Positions 26,537 through 35,345 of a DNA stretch of 64,000 bases are shown piece by piece (the stretch's first letter is position 1; every line of letters begins with the position of its first letter). This stretch comes from an uncultured Burkholderiales bacterium. GTDB taxonomy: Bacteria; Pseudomonadota; Gammaproteobacteria; Burkholderiales; Burkholderiaceae_C. The translations under genes were made by a program, and so were the position numbers. The stretch lies in the NCBI GenBank assembly GCA_903932865.1, contig CAIZHQ010000023.1, positions 1 through 64,000 on the forward strand, read 5' to 3'. The notes under the pieces were generated by a model, which saw only the letters and a list, made by a program, of their open reading frames with translations, ran no database searches and was not told where the DNA came from.

Positions 26537-27331
26537 TCAATGTGGAGAAGTTTTACCCGCTGGGCTTGCCAGGGGCGTCACCGCCGCTGGGGTGACGCGG
26601 CGCGGCAAGTACTGGTTGGCCGGCCGGGTGTTCCACTCGGGCATCAGGGCATAACCGCCCCGTTCGCGGATGGCCTGACTGACTTCGCTGTTCGGGTCTT
26701 TCACGTCGCCAAACAGGCGGGCGTTGGTCGGGCAGGCATTGACACAGGCGGGTTTGCGGTCGGCTTCGGGCAGCAGGGGATTGTGGATGCGGTCCACGCA
26801 CAGGGTGCACTTGGTCATGATGCCGCTGGCTTCGTCAAATTCACGCGCACCATAAGGACAAGCCCAGGCGCAGTATTTGCAGCCGATGCATTTGTCGGCA
26901 TCGACCAGCACGATGCCGTCAGTCTGGCGTTTGTAGCTGGCGCCTGTGGGGCACACCGGAACGCAGGGCGGGTCTTCGCAGTGCAGGCAGCTTTTGGGAA
27001 AGTGCACCGTGTCGGTGTTCGGAAAGTTGCCCGCTTCGTAGGTCTGCACCCGGTTGAAAAAGGTGCCGGTGGGCTCAGCAGCATAAGGGTTGACATCGCT
27101 CAGCGGCCCGGCCATGCCCGAGGTGTTCCACTGTTTGCAGGCCGTCACACAGGCGTGGCAGCCCACACAAACGTTCAGGTCGATCACCAGTGCGAGCTGG
27201 CGCGCCAGTGTGGGGGTGTTGGTGTCCACTGCTGGCGCCGCGCCACCGCCACGGCCACCGGGCTCCATCAGATGGGGGCTGACAGAAGAGGGTGCATGGC
27301 CTTGTACAAGGTCTTTGAGCCACTGGATCAT
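26537..27331 (-). CDS. soeB: iron-sulfur subunit of sulfite:quinone oxidoreductase, SoeB-like
   Basis: A 264-residue DmsB/SoeB-type electron-transfer protein. Four Cys clusters are visible: VCVGCHACVTACKQWN, CLHCEDPPCVPVCPTG, KCIGCKYCAWACPYG and KCTLCVD with a later CVNACPTN. Together they would hold four [4Fe-4S] clusters that wire the Mo subunit to the membrane anchor. No signal peptide is present, so it is cytoplasmic. Its start overlaps the end of the catalytic subunit gene by 4 bases, and it is followed at 7 bases by soeC. Confidence 0.85.
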   Translation of the reverse strand: MIQWLKDLVQGHAPSSVSPHLMEPGGRGGGAAPAVDTNTPTLARQLALVIDLNVCVGCHACVTACKQWNTSGMAGPLSDVNPYAAEPTGTFFNRVQTYEAGNFPNTDTVHFPKSCLHCEDPPCVPVCPTGASYKRQTDGIVLVDADKCIGCKYCAWACPYGAREFDEASGIMTKCTLCVDRIHNPLLPEADRKPACVNACPTNARLFGDVKDPNSEVSQAIRERGGYALMPEWNTRPANQYLPRRVTPAAVTPLASPAGKTSPH

Positions 27332-30318
27332 GGTTTGGATTTCCCTGCAAAAAAGCGCATGACATGGGACACGCCCCCGCGAAAGCCTTGCACACCAGGC
27401 ACGGGGTGCATGGTGTCAACCTGCGGAAAACTCTGGGCCGCCTCTGCAGGCTCGGCCGGTCGAATGCGCACGCGCACGTCGTACCAGCCCGCCTGGCCGG
27501 TGATGGGGTCGGAGTTGCTGACCTTCGCACCGGCTGGCGAGCCCGTGCCTTGAGGAAGTGGCAATTCTTCCGAGATCAGGTGGTTGAGCAAAAAGCCTTT
27601 GCGCGCTTCGTCCGAACCAGGCGCCAGGTGCCAAGCGCCGTCGCCTTTGCCAATCGCGTTCCAGGTCCAGACGGTGCCCGGCTCCACAGCTTCGCTGTAG
27701 CGCAGCATGCAACGCACCTGGCCCCAGTGGCTTTCGACCCAAGCCCAGCCGCCATCGGCCACGCCCGCCGCCTGCGCGGTGCTGGGGTGCACATGCAGGT
27801 AGTTGTGGCTGTGAATTTGCCGCAGCCAGGCGTTTTGCGAGTCCCACGAGTGGTACATGGCCATGGGCCGCTGGGTGATGGCGTTGAGTGGGAAAGCCTT
27901 CAGGTCAACCGCAGCGTCTTCGAGCGGTGCATACCAAAACGGCAAGGGGTCGAAATAGGTGTTGATGCGTTCGCGCAGATGCTCGGGCGGCTGACGCCCT
28001 TTGGTTTTGCCTTGCGCGGCCAGACGAAAGGACTGCAAGGTGTCGGAATAAATGGCCAATTGCACCGGGTCGTTGCGTTGACGCCAGCCTTTGTCTTTGG
28101 CAAAGTCCAGGTAGTCACGATTCCAGTTGCGCATGTAATGCATGTTCTCGGGCAGGGTGTACTGGAACACGCAGTTGTTTTGCGCGTAGGTCTCCCACTG
28201 CTTGGGGTTGGGCGCGCCGCGCAGGTGCTGGTCACCGTTTTCGCCGCGCCAGCCCATCAAAAAACCAATGCCCGGCTGGGCCTCGAAGTTCACGATGAAG
28301 TCGGTGTAGCCCTTGAACTTGCGCCCACCCTCGGGCGTGGTGAAGGCCGGAAACTTCAGGCGCGAAGCCAGTTCCACCAGCACTTCCTGAAACGGCTTGC
28401 ATTCGCCCAAAGGCTGCAGCACCGGGACACGCACCGAGTCCACCGGGCCGTCGAACTCCGAAATCGGCCTGTCCAGCATGCTCATGGTGTCGTGCCGCTC
28501 CAGGTAGGTGGTGTCGGGCAGCACCAGGTCGGCAAAGGCCACGGTCTCGCTCTGAAAGGCGTCGCACACCACCAAAAACGGAATCATGTACTCGCCCTGC
28601 GCGTCCTTGCGGTTGAGCGATTCGCGCACGGACATGGTGTTCATGCTGCTGTTCCAGGCCATGTTGGCCATGAACAGCATCAAAGTGTCGATGCGGTAGG
28701 GGTCACCTTTGACGGCGTTGGTGATGACGTTGTGCATCATGCCGTGGGCCGACAGCGGGTGCTCCCACGAAAACGCGTGGTCGATGCGCATCGGCGTGCC
28801 ATCCGGGTGAATGGCCAGCTCTTCAGGGCTGGCCGGAAAACCCAGCGGCGCCGCGTTCAGCGGCGTGTTGGGTTTGACCATGTCCGGGTCGTTGAAGGCG
28901 CGGTAGTTGGGCACGATGTGACGCGGGTAAGGCGCTTTGTGTCTGAACCCCCCGGGCGCATCGATGGTGCCCAGCAGGCTCATGAGCACCGCCAGCGAGC
29001 GCACCGTTTGGAAACCGTTGGAGTGCGCGGCCAGACCGCGCATGGCGTGAAAAGCCAGCGGACGCGCCTGGGTGGTGGGGTGTTTTTTACCCCAGGCATC
29101 GGTCCAGGGGATGGGCAGCTCAAAGGCCTGCGTGAGGGCCGCATGTCCCATCTCCTGTGCCAGCAGGCGAATGCGATCTGCCGCAATGCCGGTGATGGCC
29201 TGCGCCCATTCGGGCGTGCAGCTGAGCACGCGCTGGCGCAACAGGGCAAAGGCAGGCACCACCCGCGTGCCATCGGCCAAGGTGTAGTGGCCTTCGGGCG
29301 GGGCGTCCAGTGCCGGGTCGCAACCGTCGGCAATGCCTTCAGGATAGGCATTCAGGATGCGGCCGCTTGTGCGGTCAAACACCAATTTGTTGTGCGGGTT
29401 GCGGCCGTCGCCGGGCGGGCCTTTGGCCGGGTCGGGGTCAAAGGCAAACAGGCCTTCGCGCTCGCCCTCGTCCAGCACCACCAGTTGCGGCGCGTTGGTG
29501 AATCGTTTCAGAAAAGCATGGTCCAGCGTGTCGGTGCGGACCAGTTCATGCAACAAGGCCATGAGCAGCGCGCCATCGGTGCCGGGCTTGATGGGAATCC
29601 ACTCGTCGGCAATGGCCGAGTAGCCGGTGCGCACCGGGTTGATGGAGATGAAACGACCGCCTGAGCGCTTGAATTTGGACAGCGCAGTTTTCATGGGGTT
29701 ACTGTGGTGGTCTTCGGCTGTACCCAGCATCACAAACAGTTTGGAGCGCTCCAGGTCCGGACCGCCAAACTCCCAAAAGCTGCCGCCCACGCTGTAGATC
29801 ATGCCGGCGGCCATGTTGACCGAGCAAAAGCCGCCGTGCGCCGCGTAATTGGGCGTGCCGAACTGGCGGGCAAACAAGCCTGTGAGCGCCTGCATCTGGT
29901 CGCGCCCGGTGAACAGTGCGAATTTTTTGGGGTCGGTGTTTCGGATGTACGCCAGGCGTTCACTCAGGATGTCAAAGGCCCGCTCCCAAGAGATGGGCTC
30001 AAACTCACCCGCCCCGCGTTCGCTGCCCGGTTTGCGCAGCAGCGGCTGCGTCAGGCGAGCTGGCGAGTACTGCTTCATGATGCCGGCCGAGCCTTTGGCG
30101 CAGATCACCCCCTGGTTGAGCGGGTGGTCCGGGTTGCCGTCGATGTAGCGCACCTCGGGGCCTTTGTCGCCTTCAACCAGGTGCACCCGAATGCCGCAGC
30201 GGCAGGCGCACATGTAGCAGGTGGTGCATTTCACGGTGGTCTGCGCCGTGGGGTTCGGCTCGGACAAGGGGTCCTGCAGGGTCGTCTGTTCAGAGGGCTT
30301 AGAAAACAGTTTCAGCAT
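27328..30318 (-). CDS. soeA: molybdopterin oxidoreductase catalytic subunit, SoeA-like sulfite dehydrogenase
   Basis: A 996-residue enzyme of the DMSO-reductase superfamily. The N-terminal [4Fe-4S] site is CTTCYMCACRCG with the fourth Cys in GVICAKGSAG, and the molybdopterin domains continue through the C-terminal MopD fold (HPSTAQAAGVADGGWAWVE). There is no Tat or Sec signal, which argues for a cytoplasmic enzyme and fits the SoeABC type that oxidises sulfite with quinone as acceptor. Co-location with xsc, whose product is sulfite, is the main reason to prefer sulfite over DMSO, polysulfide or tetrathionate as substrate. It overlaps ackA by 7 bases. Confidence 0.85.
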   Translation of the reverse strand: MLKLFSKPSEQTTLQDPLSEPNPTAQTTVKCTTCYMCACRCGIRVHLVEGDKGPEVRYIDGNPDHPLNQGVICAKGSAGIMKQYSPARLTQPLLRKPGSERGAGEFEPISWERAFDILSERLAYIRNTDPKKFALFTGRDQMQALTGLFARQFGTPNYAAHGGFCSVNMAAGMIYSVGGSFWEFGGPDLERSKLFVMLGTAEDHHSNPMKTALSKFKRSGGRFISINPVRTGYSAIADEWIPIKPGTDGALLMALLHELVRTDTLDHAFLKRFTNAPQLVVLDEGEREGLFAFDPDPAKGPPGDGRNPHNKLVFDRTSGRILNAYPEGIADGCDPALDAPPEGHYTLADGTRVVPAFALLRQRVLSCTPEWAQAITGIAADRIRLLAQEMGHAALTQAFELPIPWTDAWGKKHPTTQARPLAFHAMRGLAAHSNGFQTVRSLAVLMSLLGTIDAPGGFRHKAPYPRHIVPNYRAFNDPDMVKPNTPLNAAPLGFPASPEELAIHPDGTPMRIDHAFSWEHPLSAHGMMHNVITNAVKGDPYRIDTLMLFMANMAWNSSMNTMSVRESLNRKDAQGEYMIPFLVVCDAFQSETVAFADLVLPDTTYLERHDTMSMLDRPISEFDGPVDSVRVPVLQPLGECKPFQEVLVELASRLKFPAFTTPEGGRKFKGYTDFIVNFEAQPGIGFLMGWRGENGDQHLRGAPNPKQWETYAQNNCVFQYTLPENMHYMRNWNRDYLDFAKDKGWRQRNDPVQLAIYSDTLQSFRLAAQGKTKGRQPPEHLRERINTYFDPLPFWYAPLEDAAVDLKAFPLNAITQRPMAMYHSWDSQNAWLRQIHSHNYLHVHPSTAQAAGVADGGWAWVESHWGQVRCMLRYSEAVEPGTVWTWNAIGKGDGAWHLAPGSDEARKGFLLNHLISEELPLPQGTGSPAGAKVSNSDPITGQAGWYDVRVRIRPAEPAEAAQSFPQVDTMHPVPGVQGFRGGVSHVMRFFAGKSKP

Positions 30319-31598
30319 CTTGTGTCTCCTGGCGCGAACACCATGCGCCAGGTGTGGCGGGCGATCACGGCTTCTTCGTTGGTGGCCAGCACATACACCG
30401 GCACACGGCTGCTGGGCGCGCTGATCAAGGTGCCGCCCGGGCCCGGACGGCCACGCTCGCGGTTACGGGCTTCGTCCAGTTCACAGCCCATCCATTGCAG
30501 GCCCTGCACGATTTCGCCACGCAGGGCATGGGCGTTTTCGCCAATGCCACCGGTGAAAACCAGCGCATCCAGGCCCTGCACGGCGGCGGCCATGCCCGCG
30601 ATTTCGCGCCGGGTGTGTTCGGCAAAATAGGCCAGCGCCATGCGCGCTGCCGCGCTGTCTGACTGCGTCAGGCTGCGCACATCGCTGGAGGTGCCCGACA
30701 GGCCCAAGAGGCCGGACTGGCGGTAAAGCAAATCCGTGATGGCCTCGGCACCCAAGCCCTGCGCCAGCAGGTGCAGCACCACGGCGGCATCGAGCCGACC
30801 ACAGCGCGTGCCCATGGGCAAGCCATCGAGCGGCGAAAACCCCATGGTGGTGGCCACCGAGCGCAAACCGCGCAGGGCGCACAGCGAGGCCCCGTTGCCC
30901 AGATGCGCCACCACCACACGGGCTTCAGGCTGGGCCAGCTCGGACCGCGACTCGCGCAACTGGTCCGAAATGGATTCATACGACAAACCATGGAAACCGT
31001 AGCGGCGAATGCCTTGTTCAAAGCAGCTTTGCGGCAAGGCGTAGCGCTGGTGCAGCTCGCTTTGGCTGCGGTGAAAAGCCGTGTCCGGACAGGCCACTTG
31101 CGGCACCTGGGCAAAGGCCTCACGCGACGCATGGACCCCGGCCAAGTTGTGCGGCTGGTGCAGCGGCGCCAAGGGGGTCAGGGCCTGCAGCTGGGCGATC
31201 AGCGCATCGTCCACCCGCACAGGCCCAGCCAGTTCGGGGCCACCGTGCACGATGCGGTGCCCCACCGCCACCACACGAACGTTTTGGGCGTGCACCGAGA
31301 GCCAATGCAAGATGCTCTCCAGGGCCGTGGCATGGGCTGAGATAGCCTGGCCCTCAGAGCCCTTGTGCACAGACGCATCCCCAAAAGGGGCCAGTGGCAC
31401 GCTGTGTTGCAAACCGCCCAGCCCCTGGATGTCCAGCCGCGCAGAAGCTTGCCCCAGTCCCTGAGCCTGGCCCGAATAGACCGGAGAATCGAGCACCGCA
31501 CCGCCCCCTTGCGCCGAGACCTCGGCCACAGCAAACAAGGCGAACTTGAGCGAAGAAGACCCCGCGTTCAGCGTGAGCACATGGTCTTGCATGGTCAT
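30312..31598 (-). CDS. ackA: acetate kinase
   Basis: A 428-residue ASKHA-fold kinase that makes ATP and acetate from acetyl phosphate. Motifs are VLTLNAGSSSLKFALF at the N-terminus, the active-site stretch HRIVHGG, HLGNGAS, the signature MGFSPLDGLPMGTRCG and the adenosine motif FTGGIGENA. Acetyl phosphate is the direct product of Xsc, encoded just upstream (stop 14 bases from this start), so it completes that pathway with substrate-level ATP. No phosphotransacetylase gene is present in the locus. Alternative start ATGs are at 31598 and 31592. Confidence 0.94.
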   Translation of the reverse strand: MTMQDHVLTLNAGSSSLKFALFAVAEVSAQGGGAVLDSPVYSGQAQGLGQASARLDIQGLGGLQHSVPLAPFGDASVHKGSEGQAISAHATALESILHWLSVHAQNVRVVAVGHRIVHGGPELAGPVRVDDALIAQLQALTPLAPLHQPHNLAGVHASREAFAQVPQVACPDTAFHRSQSELHQRYALPQSCFEQGIRRYGFHGLSYESISDQLRESRSELAQPEARVVVAHLGNGASLCALRGLRSVATTMGFSPLDGLPMGTRCGRLDAAVVLHLLAQGLGAEAITDLLYRQSGLLGLSGTSSDVRSLTQSDSAAARMALAYFAEHTRREIAGMAAAVQGLDALVFTGGIGENAHALRGEIVQGLQWMGCELDEARNRERGRPGPGGTLISAPSSRVPVYVLATNEEAVIARHTWRMVFAPGDTRC

Positions 31599-31612
31599 GC
31601 GCCCAGGTGTGC

Positions 31613-33430
31613 TCAGACGTAGTCCTTGTACTTGTCCAAGAAGCGGATCGGCTTGGCCAGCGCGTCGCGGCGGAAGGGATCACCCAACTCGCGGTTGCAC
31701 ATGATCTCGATCACGCAGGTCTTGCGCTGGTTCATCTGCAGGTCGATGGCCTTTTTCAGGGCCGGGCCCACGTCTTCGAGGCGATCCACCACGATGCCTT
31801 GGGCACCCATGGCCTGGGCGATGCCCGCAAAGCTTTCGCTTTCCAGCTCACCGGCCACAAAGCGGCGGTTGTAGAAGTCCACCTGGTTTTTCTTTTCGGC
31901 ACCCCATTGGCGGTTGTGAAAGACCACCGCTGTGACCGGAATGTCGTGACGCACAGCCGTCATGACCTCGACCATGCTCATGCCCCAAGCGCCGTCACCG
32001 GCATAGGCCACTGCCGGGCGGTCAGGCGCGGCGCACTTGGCACCGATCATGGTGGGCAGCGAGTAGCCGCAATTGCCAAAGCTCATGGGCGCGAAGAAGC
32101 TGCGGGGTTCGTCAAAGCGCAGGTAGCTGTTGGCCACGGCGTTGATGTTGCCAATGTCGGTGGACACCATGACGCGCGGCGGCATGGCTTTTTCCAGCTC
32201 GCGCAGCACTTGGCGGGGCGACAGGTAGGTGCCGCCCGTGGGGGTGCGCTCGCCCTTGGCCTCTTCCACCATGTCCAGGCTGAAGGGGTCTTTTTCGTGG
32301 GTCCAGGCGTCGAGTTCCTTTTCCCAGGCGTCTTTTTCGGCCTGGATTTTGGCGGCGCGCTCGGCCTTGTTGGCATCACAGGCCAGGGTGCGGGCCGACA
32401 GGCGCTTGAGCAGCTCGATGGCCACCGCCTTGGCGTCACCGTGGATGCCCACGGTGATTTTCTTGACCAAGCCCAAATTGGTGTGGTCGGCTTCGACCTG
32501 GATGATCTTGGCGTCTTTGGGCCAATAGTCCATGCCGTGCTGCGGCAAGGTGCCAAACGGCCCCATGCGCGAGCCCAGTGCCACCACCACGTCAGCCTGT
32601 GCGATCAACTTCATGGCCGCCTTGGAGCCCTGGTAACCCAGAGGGCCAGCCCACAGCGGGTGGCTGGCCGGGAAAGAGTCGTTGCGCAAATAGCCGTTGG
32701 CCACGGGTGAGCCCAGGCGCTCGGCCAGGGCCACGCACTCCTTGACCGCGTCCCCCATGACCACACCGCCGCCCGACAAAATGACCGGGAACTTGGCGTT
32801 GGCCAGCAGCTCCACCGCGGCGTTCAGGCTGTTTTCGCCGCCCGCACCGCGTTCCACGCGCATGGGTTGCGGAATTTCACAACTGATTTCGCCGTAGAAA
32901 TAGTCGCGCGGGATGTTCAGCTGGGTGGGTCCCATTTCCGAGATGGCACGGTCAAAGCAGCGCGCCGTGAACTCGGCCATGCGCTTGGGGTTGTTCACAT
33001 GGCCCTGGTACTTGGTGAATTCCTGAAACATGGGCAGCTGCTGCGCTTCCTGGAAGCCGCCCAAGCCCATGCCCATGGTGCCGGTTTCGGGGGTGATCAT
33101 GACCACCGGGCTGTGTGCCCAATAGGCCGCCGCAATGGCGGTGACGCAGTTGCTGATGCCCGGGCCGTTTTGGCCGATGACCACGCCGTGGCGGCCGCTC
33201 ACACGGGAATAGCCGTCCGCCATGTGCGCCCCGCCCTGCTCGTGCACCACCGGGATCAATCGAATGCCTGCGGGGGCAAAGATGTCCATGGCGTCCATGA
33301 AGGCCGAGCCCATGATGCCGAACATGTCGGTCACGCCGTTGGCGACCATGGTCTCCACAAAGGCCTCGGACGGCGTCATCTTCTGCACGCCGCTGGCCAC
33401 GGTGCGTTTGTCGGTTTTGGGGGTGCTCAT
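31613..33430 (-). CDS. xsc: sulfoacetaldehyde acetyltransferase
   Basis: A 605-residue thiamin-diphosphate enzyme that converts sulfoacetaldehyde and phosphate to acetyl phosphate and sulfite, the desulfonation step of taurine, isethionate and other C2-sulfonate degradation. The N-terminal domain has the catalytic-Glu context VVHEQGGAHMADGYSR and NGPGISNCVTAIAAAYW. The C-terminal ThDP site is AYAGDGAWGMSMVEV followed by VVFHNRQWGAEKKNQ. Length and the AEKKNQVDFYNRRF segment fit Xsc rather than acetolactate synthase. The ATG at 33430 has AGGAG upstream; a longer reading to 33544 runs into the promoter. It heads the leftward xsc-ackA-soeABC operon. Confidence 0.93.
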   Translation of the reverse strand: MSTPKTDKRTVASGVQKMTPSEAFVETMVANGVTDMFGIMGSAFMDAMDIFAPAGIRLIPVVHEQGGAHMADGYSRVSGRHGVVIGQNGPGISNCVTAIAAAYWAHSPVVMITPETGTMGMGLGGFQEAQQLPMFQEFTKYQGHVNNPKRMAEFTARCFDRAISEMGPTQLNIPRDYFYGEISCEIPQPMRVERGAGGENSLNAAVELLANAKFPVILSGGGVVMGDAVKECVALAERLGSPVANGYLRNDSFPASHPLWAGPLGYQGSKAAMKLIAQADVVVALGSRMGPFGTLPQHGMDYWPKDAKIIQVEADHTNLGLVKKITVGIHGDAKAVAIELLKRLSARTLACDANKAERAAKIQAEKDAWEKELDAWTHEKDPFSLDMVEEAKGERTPTGGTYLSPRQVLRELEKAMPPRVMVSTDIGNINAVANSYLRFDEPRSFFAPMSFGNCGYSLPTMIGAKCAAPDRPAVAYAGDGAWGMSMVEVMTAVRHDIPVTAVVFHNRQWGAEKKNQVDFYNRRFVAGELESESFAGIAQAMGAQGIVVDRLEDVGPALKKAIDLQMNQRKTCVIEIMCNRELGDPFRRDALAKPIRFLDKYKDYV

Positions 33431-33478
33431 GGGCTGCTCCTGAAAAAATAGGGGGATCACAAAGATTTGAAACTTGGG

Positions 33479-33495
33479 GTTCCGAAATCCGAAAC
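33479..33495. promoter_or_regulatory. candidate IclR operator in front of xsc
   Basis: GTTCCGAA (33479-33486) and TCCGAAAC (33488-33495) form an imperfect palindrome around a central A, with 6 of 8 arm positions complementary. It would lie just downstream of the predicted xsc start site (near 33497), a typical repressor position. The divergent IclR gene is the obvious candidate binder. Confidence 0.4.
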
Positions 33496-33503
33496 TGAAG
33501 GTG

Positions 33504-33532
33504 ACTATAGACAGCCGCCCCCCACAAATCAA
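33504..33532 (-). promoter_or_regulatory. candidate sigma70 promoter of the xsc operon
   Basis: Read on the minus strand, TTGATT (33527-33532) and TATAGT (33504-33509) are 17 bases apart, close to consensus. The start would be near 33497, giving a leader of about 67 bases before xsc. Confidence 0.5.
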
Positions 33533-33594
33533 TCGAAATTTCACTTATCGATCCGATTTGTTCCATTTTTCGGGTTTTCCACTATGATGCAGCG

Positions 33595-34401
33595 ATGTCA
33601 CTCGCCCCCGTCCCCCTGCCCGCATTGGCCCCCGCAGAAATCAACGGGGACACGCCCACCCTGCGCCTGTTTGCCCTGCTGGAGGTGATTGCCAGCAAAA
33701 GCAGCTACTTCTCGCTGCAAAACCTGGCCGATGAAACCGGTCTGCCCAAGGCCACCTTGCACCGCATGCTGCAGCAACTCGAAAGCGCGCATTTGCTGGA
33801 GCGCACCGCCGACGCCCGGCTTTACGGCACGGGCAATCGGCTGCGCAAACTGGCAGAAAACCTGCTCATCAACGACACCGCGCACGGCGCGCGCCACGCT
33901 GTGCTGCGCCATCTGGTCAACGAAGTGGGCGAGAGTTGCAACCTGACGGCCTTGAGCGGCAGCGAGGTGATCTACCTGGACCGGGTGGAGACATCGGCCC
34001 CCTTGCGCTTTTACCTGCACCCGGGCTCGCGGGTGCCCGTGCATTGCTCGGCCAGCGGCAAAGTGTTTTTGTCACAAATGAGCCCGACCCAACGCCAGCG
34101 CCTGCTGGCCCATGCCCCGCTGGACACTTACACCCCCAAAACCCTGACCGACATGGCTGCGCTGGAGCAAGAAGTCAAGCAGGTCAAGCGCCAGGGCTTT
34201 GCACTGGACAACGAAGAATTTTTGCCCGGCCTGATGTGCGTGGCGGTGTTGGTGCCTTCGGCGCAGGGCACATCCAACCTTTGCGTGGCGGTGCAGGCGC
34301 CAGTGTTGCGCCTGACACCGGAGCGCTGCCTGCAACTTTTGCCAGCCCTGCAACGCGCAGCCCAAGCCATCAGTGCCATTGAAACCGAGGCCATGCCATG
34401 A
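33595..34401 (+). CDS. IclR-family transcriptional regulator
   Basis: A 268-residue regulator with an N-terminal winged helix (about 22-85: FSLQNLADETGLPKATLHRMLQQL) and the IclR effector domain (SGSEVIYLDRVETSAPLRF, VHCSASGKVFLS, GFALDNEEFLPGLMCVAVLV). It is divergent from xsc and leads a rightward four-gene set, so it probably controls both directions. TATGAT at 33583-33588 ends 6 bases before the ATG, and no Shine-Dalgarno is visible (GCAGCG), which suggests a leaderless message. Its stop overlaps the next start as ATGA. IclR, rather than the MocR-type TauR, is one of several regulator types seen near xsc genes. Confidence 0.92.
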   Translation: MSLAPVPLPALAPAEINGDTPTLRLFALLEVIASKSSYFSLQNLADETGLPKATLHRMLQQLESAHLLERTADARLYGTGNRLRKLAENLLINDTAHGARHAVLRHLVNEVGESCNLTALSGSEVIYLDRVETSAPLRFYLHPGSRVPVHCSASGKVFLSQMSPTQRQRLLAHAPLDTYTPKTLTDMAALEQEVKQVKRQGFALDNEEFLPGLMCVAVLVPSAQGTSNLCVAVQAPVLRLTPERCLQLLPALQRAAQAISAIETEAMP

Positions 34402-35345
34402 ACACCTCCCCCGATCTGCAGCGCCTGGATGTGCGCAGCATTTTTGGCATCGACAGCCCTCTCAAGGTCACCGGCTTTCGCGAACGCTCCGAGCATGTGC
34501 CCGACATTGACCCCGATTACCGCTTCAACCGCGAAGTCACTTTGGCCCTCCTGGCCGGTTTTGAACACAACCGCCGGGTCATGCTGCAAGGCCTGCACGG
34601 CACCGGAAAATCCACCCACATTGAACAAGTGGCCGCTCGGCTGAACTGGCCTTGTGTGCGCATCAACCTGGACGGGCACCTGAGTCGCCTGGACCTGGTG
34701 GGGCGCGATGCGGTGGTGCTGCGCGACGGCCAGCAGGTGACCGAATTCCAGCCCGGCATCGTGCCGTGGGCGCTGCAGCGGCCGGTGGCGCTGATCTTTG
34801 ACGAGTACGACGCGGGTCGGCCCGAGATCATGTTCGTGATCCAGCGACTGCTGGAGCGTGACGGGCAATTCACCCTGCTCGACCAGAACCAGGTGATCAA
34901 GCCGCATGCGCAATTTCGCCTGTTTGCCACCAGCAACACGGTGGGCCTGGGCAACCTCAATGGCCTGTACCACGGCGCCCAGCAACTCAACCAGGCCCAG
35001 ATGGACCGCTGGAACATTGTGGCCACGCTCAACCACCTGCCGCCCGAGCAAGAGATGGCCATCGTGCGCGCCCGCGTGCCCAGCATGCGCGACGACGCCC
35101 GCCAGGCTCAGCTGCAGGCCATGGTGCAGTTTGCCAACCTCACGCGCCAGGGCTTCAAGGTAGGCGACTTGTCCACCCTCATGTCACCGCGCAGCCTGAT
35201 CAGCTGGGCCGAAAACCTGGACATCTTTGGTGACTTGCAGCTGGCGCTTTACCTGAGCTTCATCAACAAGGGCGACGAGTCCGAACGCCCGGTGCTGGGC
35301 GAGTATTTTCAGCGCTGCTTTGACCAGGAGCTGGGCACGCCATGA
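34398..35345 (+). CDS. CobS-like AAA+ ATPase (MoxR/cobaltochelatase family)
   Basis: A 315-residue AAA+ protein closely resembling the CobS subunit of aerobic cobaltochelatase. It has an N-terminal arm (VRSIFGIDSPLKVTGF), Walker A LHGTGKST, Walker B PVALIFDEYDAGRP, sensor-1 RLFATSNTVGLG, and the CobS-specific GLYHGAQQLNQAQMDRW. CobS and CobT form a chaperone-like motor that drives metal insertion by CobN; no cobN or other cobalamin gene is present here. Position inside the sulfonate locus, coupled to IclR upstream and CobT-like downstream by ATGA overlaps, implies a role in that pathway, possibly enzyme maturation. That role is inference. Confidence 0.88.
   Translation: MNTSPDLQRLDVRSIFGIDSPLKVTGFRERSEHVPDIDPDYRFNREVTLALLAGFEHNRRVMLQGLHGTGKSTHIEQVAARLNWPCVRINLDGHLSRLDLVGRDAVVLRDGQQVTEFQPGIVPWALQRPVALIFDEYDAGRPEIMFVIQRLLERDGQFTLLDQNQVIKPHAQFRLFATSNTVGLGNLNGLYHGAQQLNQAQMDRWNIVATLNHLPPEQEMAIVRARVPSMRDDARQAQLQAMVQFANLTRQGFKVGDLSTLMSPRSLISWAENLDIFGDLQLALYLSFINKGDESERPVLGEYFQRCFDQELGTP

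Noticed and set aside
27364-29664. A 766-codon open frame on the plus strand opposite soeA
   Set aside because: It is the antisense shadow of a clear molybdopterin enzyme gene; its product is His/Val/Gly-rich with no domain, a common effect of GC-rich codon bias.
25603-30318. DMSO reductase (dmsABC) as the identity of the Mo enzyme operon
   Set aside because: The catalytic subunit lacks a Tat signal and the operon contains xsc and ackA, so a cytoplasmic sulfite dehydrogenase (SoeABC) fits better; DMSO reduction is not fully excluded.
31607-32710. A 367-codon open frame opposite xsc
   Set aside because: Antisense to the ThDP enzyme; low-complexity His/Gly/Val composition.
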